A stretch of DNA of 64,000 nt from an uncultured Pseudomonadota bacterium (GTDB lineage: Bacteria; Myxococcota_A; UBA796; GCA-2862545): contig CAIOSP010000045.1 in the NCBI GenBank assembly GCA_903861005.1, positions 92,750 to 156,749 on the forward strand, written 5' to 3'. Positions 29,859-38,879 of the stretch are shown in pieces. The stretch's first letter is position 1; each line of letters starts with the position of its first letter. The translations under genes were made by a program, and so were the position numbers. The notes under the pieces are model-generated. The model saw nothing but the letters and a program-made list of their open reading frames with translations, ran no database searches and was not told where the DNA came from.

Positions 29859-31100
29859 GTGGTTTCCACCTCCCCCGAGGACTTTACGGCCTGGGCGCCG
29901 CTGGTCCCCATCGCGGACACGGCGTCGATGGCGCAGCCGCACGTTCCGGCCCTGGTCTCCTTTTGGCGACGGGTGCGCGAGGACATCCTCACGATCAGGC
30001 CCGAGTCCCGAGAGCGCCTCGACAAGCACGCGCGCAGTAGCTCCGCGCTGACCGACGAGCTGCACGCCGTGCTGTACAAGCCGCTCTCCATCCCCATGCT
30101 CCAGGAGTTGCACGTCCTGGCCACCCGGGACCAGACCGCCGCGCGCGTGATCCTGCATGACGGCAGCTTCCGTTACGTGCCGTTCCCCTACGGAAAGCTC
30201 AAGGACAAGCCCAACCACCTGTCGGTCGGCGGGAAGGTGGTGTGTGAATTCTGCCCGCCAGAGCGGGTCGTCCCAGAGTTGGAGATGCTGCTCGCGGAGC
30301 ATGAGCGCCTGCCCGAGGCCATGGTCGACGTCCGCTCGGCGTGGCTCGTGCACGCCTTCCTGCAGGTGCATCCGTTCGTGGACGGAAACGGCCGTGTGTC
30401 GCGCTTGCTTGCCAACTGGAACCTGATCCGCGCGGGGCTTCCTCCGGTCTGGGGCGAGTCCACAGATCGCGGATCGGGCTGGGCCGACGCCTTGGAGGTC
30501 GCGGCGAAGACGAACGATCTGGCGCCGGTGACCCACCTGCTCGCGGGGCATCAGGAGCGGCTCGTGTCGCGCCTGCTGCTGTTGGCAGAGTCGCCGCAGC
30601 CCGACACGACGGTCGAGCAAGTGCTGGCCCACGGCGCCACGCTCGGCCTGCTCCGCGCCACGTGGAGCGAACACGCGGCGACGATGCGGGAGCGGATGGG
30701 CGGCTTGGCGACGATCGCGCAGGCTGGCCTGCAGCAGGTCGCGGCGCAACTAGGCGACCGGCTGGAGGTCGTCGTCGAGACCGGCGCGACGGAGACGCTT
30801 TGGCGGCAGGCCACGGAGTCTGGCGTGACGGCCGATCGCCACGAGCCTGGGGCCCTGATCACGCTGACCTCCCGTTCGCCTCGGACCCGCATCCAGATAG
30901 GCCTGGCCGCGCTCGGCACGTCTGGGTCGGGCGCGTGGACCGCGTTCGTGCGGGTGCGCCCGCGCTCCACCCTGCCCATTCAGGTGCCGCCGCTGACGAT
31001 GCTGCCCGAGGAGACGGACGCGGCCCGAACCGCCCGCTTCGAATTCTGGCTGGACCGCGCGCTCACGGACGCGGTGGGCAGTTGGATTCGGATCGCCTAG
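29859..31100 (+). CDS. Fic-domain protein (putative AMPylase/NMP transferase)
   Basis: This 413-residue protein carries the canonical Fic motif HPFVDGNGRVSR (His171), so it should transfer AMP or a related moiety to a protein hydroxyl. The flap region and N-terminal helices fit the Fic/DOC fold, and a 200-residue C-terminal part of unknown fold follows. The GTG start has GGAGG five bases upstream. I could not identify an inhibitory (S/T)xxxE(G/N) motif or a neighbouring antitoxin, so self-regulation is unclear. The target is unknown. Confidence 0.9.
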   Translation: MVSTSPEDFTAWAPLVPIADTASMAQPHVPALVSFWRRVREDILTIRPESRERLDKHARSSSALTDELHAVLYKPLSIPMLQELHVLATRDQTAARVILHDGSFRYVPFPYGKLKDKPNHLSVGGKVVCEFCPPERVVPELEMLLAEHERLPEAMVDVRSAWLVHAFLQVHPFVDGNGRVSRLLANWNLIRAGLPPVWGESTDRGSGWADALEVAAKTNDLAPVTHLLAGHQERLVSRLLLLAESPQPDTTVEQVLAHGATLGLLRATWSEHAATMRERMGGLATIAQAGLQQVAAQLGDRLEVVVETGATETLWRQATESGVTADRHEPGALITLTSRSPRTRIQIGLAALGTSGSGAWTAFVRVRPRSTLPIQVPPLTMLPEETDAARTARFEFWLDRALTDAVGSWIRIA

Positions 31101-31155
31101 AGTCCTTGTGTCGACTTCCATCTCGTCGTGTCACCTCACCACCACGGATGACCCC

Positions 31156-32193
31156 ATGCGCTCGATCCTGCTCCCCCTCGCCATGCTCGCGGTGTGCGCC
31201 GCCGCCCCTGTCGCGGTCGCCGCACCGACTCCGGCCGCGCCGCCCGCCACCGCGGCGTCGTCGCACGCCTCGTTCTTCATCGAGGACGTCAACCCGGACG
31301 ACATCCTGTCCTACGACACCCGCGTGAGCGTGATCGACGCGCGCATGCGCGCCGCGGCGCTCCCTGCGCCCATCACGGTGATCACCACTCCGCCCATCAC
31401 CACCGTACCTGTGACCACCACCCCGGTGACCACGGTTCCGGTCGTGGACCTGGACTCCGACGGCTCGCCCGCGGGCGTCGACTGCAACGACAACAACAAC
31501 TCGATCTACCCGGGCGCGCTGGAGTCCATCGCGGACGGCATCGACCAGGACTGCGACGGCTTTGACTCCTGCTACGAGGACCTCGACCACGACAGCTTCG
31601 GCTCGGCGGTCATCGTCGACGCGCTCGCCTGCACGGACGTGGGCGTCTCCGCCAACTCCAGCGACTGCCTCGACTCGGGCACGGTCACCGGCACCGGCGG
31701 CGCGATCAACGCGCAGGACATCAACCCCGACGCGATTGAGGCGTGTGACGGCGTCGACAACGACTGCGACACCCTGATCGACGACGCGGACCCCAACCAC
31801 GAGGGAGAGAGCTTCTACGCGGACGGCGACGGCGACGGCTACGGCGCCGGCATCGCCACCGTCTCGTGCATCGCGCCCCCGGGCACGGTCGCCGACAACA
31901 CGGACTGCGACGACGCCAACAACACGATCAACCCGGGCGCCACGGACGACGACAGCAACGGGATCGACGACAACTGCGACGGCGTCGTCGACGGCACGGC
32001 CGTGGACGACACCGACACGATTGGCGGCGGCGGCGACACCGACGGCGTGGCCGACACGTCGGATCGGGGCGTGACCACCGACAAGGGCGGCGCGGCCTGC
32101 AACTGCGACACGTCCGCCGCGCCTTCCCCCGCAGGGATCGCGCTCGCGCTCTCCTTCGTCGGCAGCCTGCTCGCGCGTCGTCGGAAGGTCTGA
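31156..32193 (+). CDS. MopE-type repeat protein with MYXO-CTERM-like sorting signal
   Basis: This 345-residue protein has an N-terminal signal peptide and a Thr/Pro-rich spacer (ITTPPITTVPVTTTPVTTV). Three or more Asp/Cys units of the MopE type follow (VDCNDNNNSIYPGA, GIDQDCDGFD, DADPN, TDCDDANNTINPGA, GIDDNCDG). A Gly/Asp spacer leads to a C-terminal ACNC, one hydrophobic helix and RRRKV. That tripartite end matches the MYXO-CTERM sorting signal of myxobacteria. It is likely to be displayed on the cell surface and to bind Ca2+ or another metal. Confidence 0.85.
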   Translation: MRSILLPLAMLAVCAAAPVAVAAPTPAAPPATAASSHASFFIEDVNPDDILSYDTRVSVIDARMRAAALPAPITVITTPPITTVPVTTTPVTTVPVVDLDSDGSPAGVDCNDNNNSIYPGALESIADGIDQDCDGFDSCYEDLDHDSFGSAVIVDALACTDVGVSANSSDCLDSGTVTGTGGAINAQDINPDAIEACDGVDNDCDTLIDDADPNHEGESFYADGDGDGYGAGIATVSCIAPPGTVADNTDCDDANNTINPGATDDDSNGIDDNCDGVVDGTAVDDTDTIGGGGDTDGVADTSDRGVTTDKGGAACNCDTSAAPSPAGIALALSFVGSLLARRRKV

Positions 32194-32214
32194 GCCGGCT
32201 CGGGGCTGGCTCAG
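32190..32214. terminator. Hairpin whose arms contain both convergent stop codons
   Basis: CTGAGCC (32190-32196) pairs perfectly with GGCTCAG (32208-32214). The plus-strand stop TGA (32191-32193) is in the left arm and the minus-strand stop (32211-32213) in the right arm. No T-tract is seen, so it is at best a non-canonical bidirectional terminator. Confidence 0.45.
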
Positions 32215-33440
32215 GGTGACTTGAGCCAGTCTCCGAACCAACCCGGCGGGATCCGGCGCATCGCCAGGATGACCGCCGTTTCTGGCTTGACGCCTGGTCC
32301 CGCGTCGGTCCGCGTGAGCTGGTTGGGGTTCGTGAACTCCCACACCACCTCGCCGTCCGGCGCGACCTCGTAGACGTCGCCGACGATCGCGTGGGTGACC
32401 AACGTGTCGCCGTTCTCGAGCGCCTGCACCGCGCCCAACATGCGCGCGCGGATCGGCGGCGCGTCGCCCGACGGCCACGACCACACCAGCCGGTCGGCGA
32501 CGCTGTCCCACACGAGCGCGCGGGCGGTGCCCGCCGGGCCTCCGACGTTGTCGAACAGCTGGATGCGACCGTCGCCCAGCGGCGTGGCGTCGTGCTGCTG
32601 CCGCCACGGGCCTCGCTCGGACCAGACGACCCGCGCCGTCGGCACGTTCACCACGACGAGCGCGCTCGGGTTGCGCAGGCTGACCAGGAGGTTGGGCCCC
32701 TTGGGCAGCCCGGGGATCGCGCCGTCCGCCACCACCCGCACCGAGTTCGCGTGGAAGATGTCGGGCGGGTGCGGCGGTGTGGGGAACACCTTGGCCAAGT
32801 GCTCGGGCGCCGCCTGCAGCGCCGACAGGAGATCGACGCGCTCGATCAGGTGGCCGTCGGCGCCGCGGTGCTCGACCTGATCGCGCCACACCGACATCGG
32901 TGCCCCGAACGCGTCCGTGGTGCGCCGCTCGTCGGAGATCACCCAGAGCGATCCGTCCGGCTCGATCTCTAGGTGGTGGTGGAACCCGCCCGGGATCGCC
33001 CACAGGACGCGCGAGTCGCGGTCCAGCTTCACCAAGCCATAGGTCTGCCAGATGGCGACGAGCTCACCCGCCTGCGTGACGTCCACCCGGCTGAAGTGGT
33101 GCTGGTGGTGGTCGTCGCGCCGACCCACGATCGTGTCGGGCAGCACCGCGGCCAGTGAGCTCGACCAGCGGTGCACCTCGTACCCCTGATCGTCGGTGAG
33201 GAACGCGACCGAGTCGTGGCCCGAGTCCCACAGGTTCAGCCCCGGTGAGACGCGACCCGGCGCCAGCGTACGCGCGCCCGGCGCGTGAACGCTCGGCTCA
33301 AAGCTGGCCGCGTAGCCGAGCGCCTCCAGCTCCTCCCGCTGACGCGCCGAGGGCACGATCGCGGAAGGCGCGGGCGCGGGCGTCGGCACGGACGTGGCGC
33401 ATGAGCACATCACCAACGCGGTGAGCAGGCGACGCGTCAA
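32211..33440 (-). CDS. Arylsulfotransferase (ASST)-family-like exported protein
   Basis: This 409-residue protein has a short export signal with a poor lipobox (LVMCSC) followed by a Pro/Ala spacer. The remainder is propeller-like and shows DIFHANSVRVVADG, LVSLRNPSALVVVN, QQHDATPLGDGRIQLFDN and GEVVWEFTNPN. These match the ASST family (Arylsulfotran_2 type), which folds as a six-bladed propeller. His residues at the family's active-site region are present in HHQHHFSRVD and GGFHHHLEIEPDG. PAPS-independent sulfotransfer is the family activity; I cannot confirm the catalytic His here. Confidence 0.7.
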   Translation of the reverse strand: MTRRLLTALVMCSCATSVPTPAPAPSAIVPSARQREELEALGYAASFEPSVHAPGARTLAPGRVSPGLNLWDSGHDSVAFLTDDQGYEVHRWSSSLAAVLPDTIVGRRDDHHQHHFSRVDVTQAGELVAIWQTYGLVKLDRDSRVLWAIPGGFHHHLEIEPDGSLWVISDERRTTDAFGAPMSVWRDQVEHRGADGHLIERVDLLSALQAAPEHLAKVFPTPPHPPDIFHANSVRVVADGAIPGLPKGPNLLVSLRNPSALVVVNVPTARVVWSERGPWRQQHDATPLGDGRIQLFDNVGGPAGTARALVWDSVADRLVWSWPSGDAPPIRARMLGAVQALENGDTLVTHAIVGDVYEVAPDGEVVWEFTNPNQLTRTDAGPGVKPETAVILAMRRIPPGWFGDWLKSP

Positions 33441-33635
33441 GGTTCACCCGGGGAGCTGCCTCCCCCTAATCGCGTCGATCGGGGACGGCAGCGCTCCGAA
33501 TCCAACGAGCGCCCACGAGCGCGAAGCGCCACGCCACGACGGCGTCGCGGTGACAAATGTCTTGCGTCGCGCGTGCGCACGGCGAAGACTCGCACCTCAC
33601 CCTGCGCACGCCCGCTGCAGGCCGCTGGAGGAACG

Positions 33636-34916
33636 GTGCAGACGGCATTCTCCACGTCGACTGAGCAGGTGCTGATCCACCTGCTGCTCCAGATCGCGGT
33701 CATCCTGTTCGTGTCGCGGCTGGTGGGCACGCTGTTCCGCCTGGGCGGGCAGTCGCAGAGCGTCGGCGAGATCCTCGCGGGCGTCATGATGGGGCCGTCG
33801 CTGTTCGGGCACTTCGTCCCTGGCGCGTTCGGGTGGCTCTTTCATCCGGACGGTCCCGCGCTGTTGCCCTATTTCAGCCACATCGGCCTCGTGCTTGCCC
33901 TGTTCCTGATCGGCATGGAGTTCGACTTCGGCGCGGTGCGGGCGCACGTCGGCAAGGTGGTGGCGATCGCCGCGGCGACCCTGGTGGGCCCGCTCGCCGC
34001 AGGCGCCCTGCTCGCGTCGTGGCTGTGGACGCTCGCCCCCGGCGAGAAGTCGTTCTCGGCCTACGCCCTGCTCCTCGGCATGGTGATGGCGATCACCGCC
34101 ATCCCGATCATGGGCCGCATCCTCATCGAGCTCGGCCTGTCACGCACGCGCGTCGGCGTGCTCGCCATCTCCGCCGGTGTGGTGAAGGATCTCTTCACCT
34201 GGTTCCTGCTGGCGATCGTCGCGGGCATCGCCAAGCCGCCGGTCGACGCCATGCATGTGCTGACCATGATCGCGATGACCGGCCTGCTGAGCGTGGGGAT
34301 GCTCACGCTGGGTCGGAAGGCGCTCGCGCTCGCGCAGCGCACCTTCGGCTGGGTCGACGACCGCCCGAGCGACGCGCTGGTCACCTACCTGCTCGTGACC
34401 CTGCTGCTGCTCGCCGCCGCCACGTCCGCCATCGGCGTGTTCGCCATCTTCGGCGCCTTCCTCGCCGGCGCCACGGTGTCGTCCGACCGCAAGCTGTCGC
34501 ACGCGGTCTCCAGCCGCTTCCACGACCTGACCATCAACCTCTTCCTGCCGATCTTCTTCACGTACACCGGCCTGCGCGCCGACTTGAGTCAGCTCCACGG
34601 TTCGCTGTGGGGCGCGATGCTCGTGTTCACGCTGGTCGGCACCTTGATGAGCGGCGGCGTCGCCACCCTCATCGCGCGTTGGCGCGGCATGTCCGGTCGC
34701 GAGGCGCTGGTGATGGGCGCGCTCGTGAACACGCCCGGGCTGATGATCCTCATCCTGCTCAACGTGGGCCTGGACCTGGGCGTCATCCCGGCCACGCTGT
34801 TCTCCGCGATGGTCGGACACGCGATGATCCGAAACCTGCTCGCGGTGCCCATCGTGCGCTGGGCCGCTCGGGACGGGCTGCCCGCCGCGAGCGAGTCTGA
34901 CCCGGTCGTCGACTAG
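33636..34916 (+). CDS. Cation/proton antiporter, CPA2 family
   Basis: This 426-residue polytopic membrane protein belongs to the Na+/H+ exchanger family. Visible family features are GEILAGVMMGPSLFG in helix 2-3, LFLIGMEFDFG, FAIFGAFLAG and the C-terminal PGLMILILLNVGLDLG. The GTG start follows GGAGGA. There is no TrkA-type domain. It probably exports Na+ or K+ against protons. It is convergent with the next gene, 1 bp apart. Confidence 0.92.
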   Translation: MQTAFSTSTEQVLIHLLLQIAVILFVSRLVGTLFRLGGQSQSVGEILAGVMMGPSLFGHFVPGAFGWLFHPDGPALLPYFSHIGLVLALFLIGMEFDFGAVRAHVGKVVAIAAATLVGPLAAGALLASWLWTLAPGEKSFSAYALLLGMVMAITAIPIMGRILIELGLSRTRVGVLAISAGVVKDLFTWFLLAIVAGIAKPPVDAMHVLTMIAMTGLLSVGMLTLGRKALALAQRTFGWVDDRPSDALVTYLLVTLLLLAAATSAIGVFAIFGAFLAGATVSSDRKLSHAVSSRFHDLTINLFLPIFFTYTGLRADLSQLHGSLWGAMLVFTLVGTLMSGGVATLIARWRGMSGREALVMGALVNTPGLMILILLNVGLDLGVIPATLFSAMVGHAMIRNLLAVPIVRWAARDGLPAASESDPVVD

Positions 34917-34917
34917 G

Positions 34918-36276
34918 CTAGGCGGCCGACGGGACGATGATCTTCTTGCGCGCCTCTTCGAGCGCCCGCTTGAGCGCGACCTTGTCCACGCCGAGCTGCT
35001 TGAATATCTTGCGCTCCTGCCACTCGATGAAGACCTTGTAGTACCGGTCGGAGTCGTAGCGACCGGTCGTCAGGTACTGGAACGCGCGCAGCGGGGTCTC
35101 CAAGTTGACGCCGTCGGCGGCGATCATCTTGTGCGCCTCCCAGAAGAAGCCGGACACGCTGCGGTTGTTGCCGTACCAGTACCGAGCCAGCCGCAGGTAG
35201 GCGCCCTGCTCCAGCTTCAGCTGCGTCTGGTACGCCTCGCGGACGACCTCGTCGTCCTCGGTGCCGCTAAGCAGCTTCTCGACCGTGAGCGCGGCGTTGC
35301 ACGCGCCGCGGATCGCGAACTCGACGCCGCCCGCCAGGATGGGGTCGACGAAGCCCGACGCGTCGCCCGCGAGGATCCAGCCCGGCCCGACAACGCGCGA
35401 CACGAGGTAGCTCCAGTCACGCGCACGACGAACGCCGCCGCCGTAGCGGTCGACCTTCAGCTTGCCGTCCTCGAACGGGATGTTCGCCCGGCGCAGCACG
35501 CCGATGAACTCCTCGTCGGTGAACTTGTTCTCCGAGGCGGTGACCAGGCCGACGCTGGTGACCGTGGGCGACTGCGGGATGAACCACACCCAGCCTTCGG
35601 GCACGCTGACGACGATCTGGCAGTGACGCTTGAGCGCGTTCGGCATGCCGCCGCAGCCCTCGAAGTAGCCGTAGATCGCCATGTGCCGCAGGTCTTCGGC
35701 GTTGCGGACCAAGCCGAAGCGACGGCCCAGGAAGCAGCGCTGCCCAGACATGTCCATCACCTGCCGGGCGCGGATCACCCGCGGCTCCTGGCCCGGCTCC
35801 TGGATCTCCAGCCCGACCACGACGCCGTCCTCGATCACCGGGTTGAGGGCGTCCGCCTTGATCTTCTGCACGCCGCGCGCCACGGCGGCGTCGAGCAGGA
35901 TGGCGTCGAAGCGGTCGCGCTCGACGTGGTACGTGTAGACGTAGGGACCGTTGAGCAGCGTCTCTTCGGTCAGGCCCGGCAGATCACGGTCGATGTTCTT
36001 GTCGAACAGGACGGACCAGCGCTCGTTGTTCTCGCCCCACTCGTAGAGCGCGCCGTACTTCCGCATGAAGCCGGCGGCGTCGATCACGGGCTTGAGGCCC
36101 AAGTGAAGGTCCAGCAGCTCCACCGCGGCGGGCTGCAGCGCCTCACCCACGTGGTGGCGCGGGAAGTCGTCGCGCTCGATCAGCGTGACCTTGAAGCCCT
36201 GCTGGGCCAAGATGGCCGACGCCGTCGCGCCAGCAGGACCGCCACCCAGAACAAGGACATCTGTGTCTACGGACAT
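34918..36276 (-). CDS. FAD-dependent oxidoreductase, flavin halogenase-like
   Basis: This 452-residue protein has the FAD dinucleotide motif GGGPAGATASAIL near the N-terminus, then PRHHVGEALQPAAVELLD and GFMRKYGALYEWG. It contains GWVWFIP, which fits the WxWxIP signature of FADH2-dependent halogenases, and the Lys of FMRKYGA sits where the catalytic Lys of those enzymes lies. LAGDASGFVDPILAGG is the usual second FAD motif. Halogenases and geranylgeranyl-reductase-like monooxygenases share this architecture, so the reaction is not settled. No biosynthetic cluster surrounds it. GGAGGA lies seven bases before the ATG. Confidence 0.8.
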   Translation of the reverse strand: MSVDTDVLVLGGGPAGATASAILAQQGFKVTLIERDDFPRHHVGEALQPAAVELLDLHLGLKPVIDAAGFMRKYGALYEWGENNERWSVLFDKNIDRDLPGLTEETLLNGPYVYTYHVERDRFDAILLDAAVARGVQKIKADALNPVIEDGVVVGLEIQEPGQEPRVIRARQVMDMSGQRCFLGRRFGLVRNAEDLRHMAIYGYFEGCGGMPNALKRHCQIVVSVPEGWVWFIPQSPTVTSVGLVTASENKFTDEEFIGVLRRANIPFEDGKLKVDRYGGGVRRARDWSYLVSRVVGPGWILAGDASGFVDPILAGGVEFAIRGACNAALTVEKLLSGTEDDEVVREAYQTQLKLEQGAYLRLARYWYGNNRSVSGFFWEAHKMIAADGVNLETPLRAFQYLTTGRYDSDRYYKVFIEWQERKIFKQLGVDKVALKRALEEARKKIIVPSAA

Positions 36277-36489
36277 GGTGTTTCCTCCGTTCTTTTACGC
36301 ACTCGGGTCCCCCTACAGAACCCCCGGATCAAAATCAACCCCGTGCAAGGTATTGGGACAGGAGGCCACGGGCGAACGTCGCGAACTCAAAAGGAAGCCA
36401 CCACAGGACTCCGCCGGGGACTTCGGCGCATGCGAGCTTCGTCCACCGCGGGGACGCGCGACGGGATCAGACGTCGGTCGGGCGGTCCC

Positions 36490-36890
36490 GTCGCCCTCCG
36501 GCCCCGGCGTGTAGAACGTGCCGAAGTCCGCCGCGCGGAGCTCAGCGCCCGTGCGCAGCTTGGCGACCAGCGCCGGGTTGGAGATGAACGGGCGGCCAAA
36601 CGCGATCAGGTCGCCTCGACCGGCCTCCAGGTCCGCCTCGGCCGTGGCGCCAGAGAAGCCGCCGACCAGGATGACCGTGCGTGAGAAGGAGGCGCGGAGG
36701 GCGTCCTTGAGCGACTGGGGCACGGGCGGTACGCCGAGCGCGCTGGGGTCGACCAGGTGGATGAGTACGCGGCGATCCTCTCGTTGGCGACGTTCCCGAT
36801 CGCGCGGCTTCGGGTCATGGGCGCCATCACGATGCGGTTGGACAGCGCCGTGGCGCCCACAACCGTCGGGGAGAAGGGCTCGCCAAACAT
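36490..36890 (-). pseudogene. Remnant of an Old Yellow Enzyme (NADH:flavin oxidoreductase) gene
   Basis: The first 40 codons match the OYE N-terminus (LSNRIVMAPMTRSRAIGNVA, then NERIAAY). Directly afterwards, in a frame shifted by one, the OYE C-terminus follows: LIHLVDPSALGV, VILVGGFSGATAEADL, DLIAFGRPFISNPALVAKLR and TFYTPG. The 220 or so central residues with most FMN and substrate contacts are absent. The junction is near 36764-36770. This is best explained by an internal out-of-frame deletion. An assembly error is the alternative. The N-terminal start is preceded by ordinary intergenic sequence. Confidence 0.82.
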
Positions 36891-36963
36891 CGGGGCCTCT
36901 GTGGGTTCGTGGAGAGGTCGGACTGCTTCGGTCCGCGCTCCACCTCAATCGGCTCGCCCACAC

Positions 36964-36982
36964 GTGGAACAATCTTTTCCAC
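36964..36982. promoter_or_regulatory. Inverted repeat between OYE remnant and peptide-binding lipoprotein
   Basis: GTGGAA-CAATCTT-TTCCAC has perfect 6-bp arms and a 7-bp spacer. It lies 74 bp upstream of the OYE remnant start (minus) and 107 bp upstream of the lipoprotein start (plus). It could have been the operator of the redox-controlled OYE gene or of the current lipoprotein. Confidence 0.35.
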
Positions 36983-37089
36983 ACGGGAAACTCTGATGCA
37001 GGAGAGGAACAATCGACCGGCGCCGCCCAGCCCCGAAAACCCGAGCGCGTCCGCGGCGCGCGCGCGCTACACGAGGCGCGGGAGCCACC

Positions 37090-38781
37090 ATGCGCCGCCT
37101 CGCTGCCCTCGCCGTGCTGTCCAGCGCCTGCAGCTGGTTTGAGTCTGCCCCGCCGCCCCCTCCTCCACCCGCGCCTCTGGCGGTCACGGTCGGCGACACG
37201 CTCGTGGTCGCGGCGCCCGGCGACTACGCCAACCTCAACCCCGTGGTCTACGAGTCGCCCATCGAGGGCTCGGTGGTCGCGGCGCTGAACCTCCCGGTGG
37301 TGACCGACGGGTTCGACTGCGCGCTCCAGTCCAGCCCGGGCCTGGCCACGTCCTGGGACTGGTCGCCGGACGGGCTGATCCTGACGATGCACCTGCGGAC
37401 CGACATCCTCTGGGCCGACGGCACGCCGGTGACCGCGTCGGACGTCGTCTTCACCTACGATCTGGTGCGCGACCCCACCGTCGCCAGCCCGCGGCGCTCG
37501 TTCGTCGCGCGCATGGCGCCCGGCACGCCCACCGCGCTCGACGCGCACACGGTCGAGTTCCAGTTCACCAAGGCGTACGACCGCAGCGCCCAGCTCGCGC
37601 ACGCGTCGCTCACGCCGGTGCCCAAGGCGCTGTTCGCGAACGCCGACCGCGGCACGCTGCGCGGCCACCCAGCCAGCCTGCGGCCCATGGGCGACGGCCC
37701 GTTCAACGTGACCGCGCACGCGCCGGGCAAGGGCTGGACGCTTGAGCCCAACCCGACCTACGTCGGCGCCGACAAGCCGCACCTCGCCAAGATCGACTTC
37801 CGGGTCATGACCAACGCGACGGAGCGGCTCGACGCGCTCAAGGCCGGCACCGTGGACTGGGTGGACGGCCTGGAGATCGCCGACGCCGACGCCGTACGCG
37901 CCGCGCGGCCGGACGTGCGCATCGTCGCGCGCGGCTTTCGCGCGAACGACTACGTCGCGTGGAACACCCGCCTCCCGCTGTTCGCCGACACGGGCGTGCG
38001 CCGCGCGCTGGCGCTGGCCGTGAACGTCGACGCGCTCATCGGCAGCTTGCTGACGGGCGCCGACGGCACCGCCTACGGCAAGCGCATGGTCGGCACCATC
38101 TCCCCCGAGCTGTGCTCGGCGCGCGCGGACGATCTGGCGCCGCTCCCGTACGATCCCGAGGGCGCCACGACGCTGCTCAACTCGCTCGGCTGGCGCGACA
38201 CCAACGCGGACGGCGTGCTCGACAAGGACGGCGTGAAGTTCGCGTTCACGCTGCGCACCAACGTCGGGAACCCTCGGCGCCAGGCGGCCGCCGCGGCCAT
38301 CCAGGCGGACCTGAAGAAGGTCGGCATCGAGGTGACCGTCCAGCCGCTCGACGGCACGTCGCTGTTTGAGGCCCTCCGCAAGCACGACTTCGAGGCGGCG
38401 CTCGCCGGCTGGAACGCCGCGCTCTTCGTCGACCCCACGAGCTTCTGGCACTCGGACACGCCCGACCACCCCGCGGAGTCCAACTTCACCGGCTACGCCA
38501 ACGCCGACGTGGACCGGCTGATCGAGCAGGGCGTCGCCACCGCGGACCCCGCCGTCGCGGGCCCCATCTGGCAGGACGTCCAGCGCCGCGTGTACGACGA
38601 TCAGCCCTACCTGTTCCTGTGGTGGCGCGAAGATCTGGTCGCGGTCGACGGCCGGTTCGAGCACACGACGATCGACGTGCTGGGAAGCCTCGGGCGACTG
38701 TCGGAGTGGGATGTCCCCGCCGACAAGATCAAGTACAAGCCCACGCCGCCCGCGCCGGAAACCCCTCCCGCACAGCCCTGA
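37090..38781 (+). CDS. Peptide/nickel-type ABC substrate-binding lipoprotein (SBP_bac_5)
   Basis: This 563-residue protein has a lipoprotein signal (LSSAC) followed by a run of Pro (PPPPPPPAPL) before the binding domain. Family features are WDWSPDGLILTMHLRTD, WADGTPVTASDVVFTYD, VRRALALAVNVDALI and FEAALAGWNAA. It should capture oligopeptides or similar ligands in the periplasm. No permease or ATPase gene is near it, so it is an orphan receptor or works with a distant transporter. Confidence 0.9.
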   Translation: MRRLAALAVLSSACSWFESAPPPPPPPAPLAVTVGDTLVVAAPGDYANLNPVVYESPIEGSVVAALNLPVVTDGFDCALQSSPGLATSWDWSPDGLILTMHLRTDILWADGTPVTASDVVFTYDLVRDPTVASPRRSFVARMAPGTPTALDAHTVEFQFTKAYDRSAQLAHASLTPVPKALFANADRGTLRGHPASLRPMGDGPFNVTAHAPGKGWTLEPNPTYVGADKPHLAKIDFRVMTNATERLDALKAGTVDWVDGLEIADADAVRAARPDVRIVARGFRANDYVAWNTRLPLFADTGVRRALALAVNVDALIGSLLTGADGTAYGKRMVGTISPELCSARADDLAPLPYDPEGATTLLNSLGWRDTNADGVLDKDGVKFAFTLRTNVGNPRRQAAAAAIQADLKKVGIEVTVQPLDGTSLFEALRKHDFEAALAGWNAALFVDPTSFWHSDTPDHPAESNFTGYANADVDRLIEQGVATADPAVAGPIWQDVQRRVYDDQPYLFLWWREDLVAVDGRFEHTTIDVLGSLGRLSEWDVPADKIKYKPTPPAPETPPAQP

Positions 38782-38841
38782 TCCACGGATTGGTGACGCG
38801 ACGCCGCATCCCACTGGCGAGGTCGACCCGAGTGTCGTACA

Positions 38842-38857
38842 CATCACGAACGTGATG
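38842..38857. promoter_or_regulatory. Perfect palindrome upstream of the FAD oxidoreductase
   Basis: CATCACG-AA-CGTGATG, 16 bp with perfect 7-bp arms, ends 22 bp before the GTG at 38880. The core TCACGAACGTGA is close to a second palindrome at 43452. Placement fits a repressor operator over the transcription start. Confidence 0.5.
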
Positions 38858-38879
38858 CAGCTCGATCGTCGGGGGACAC

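Noticed and set aside
29859..31100. Fic toxin-antitoxin pair
   Set aside because: No small antitoxin-like gene is adjacent; flanking genes are surface proteins.
34918..36276. Secondary-metabolite cluster around the halogenase-like gene
   Set aside because: No PKS, NRPS, terpene cyclase or tailoring genes lie within 20 kb on either side.
36490..36890. Programmed frameshift in the OYE gene
   Set aside because: More than 200 central residues are missing, so a frameshift alone could not restore a working enzyme.
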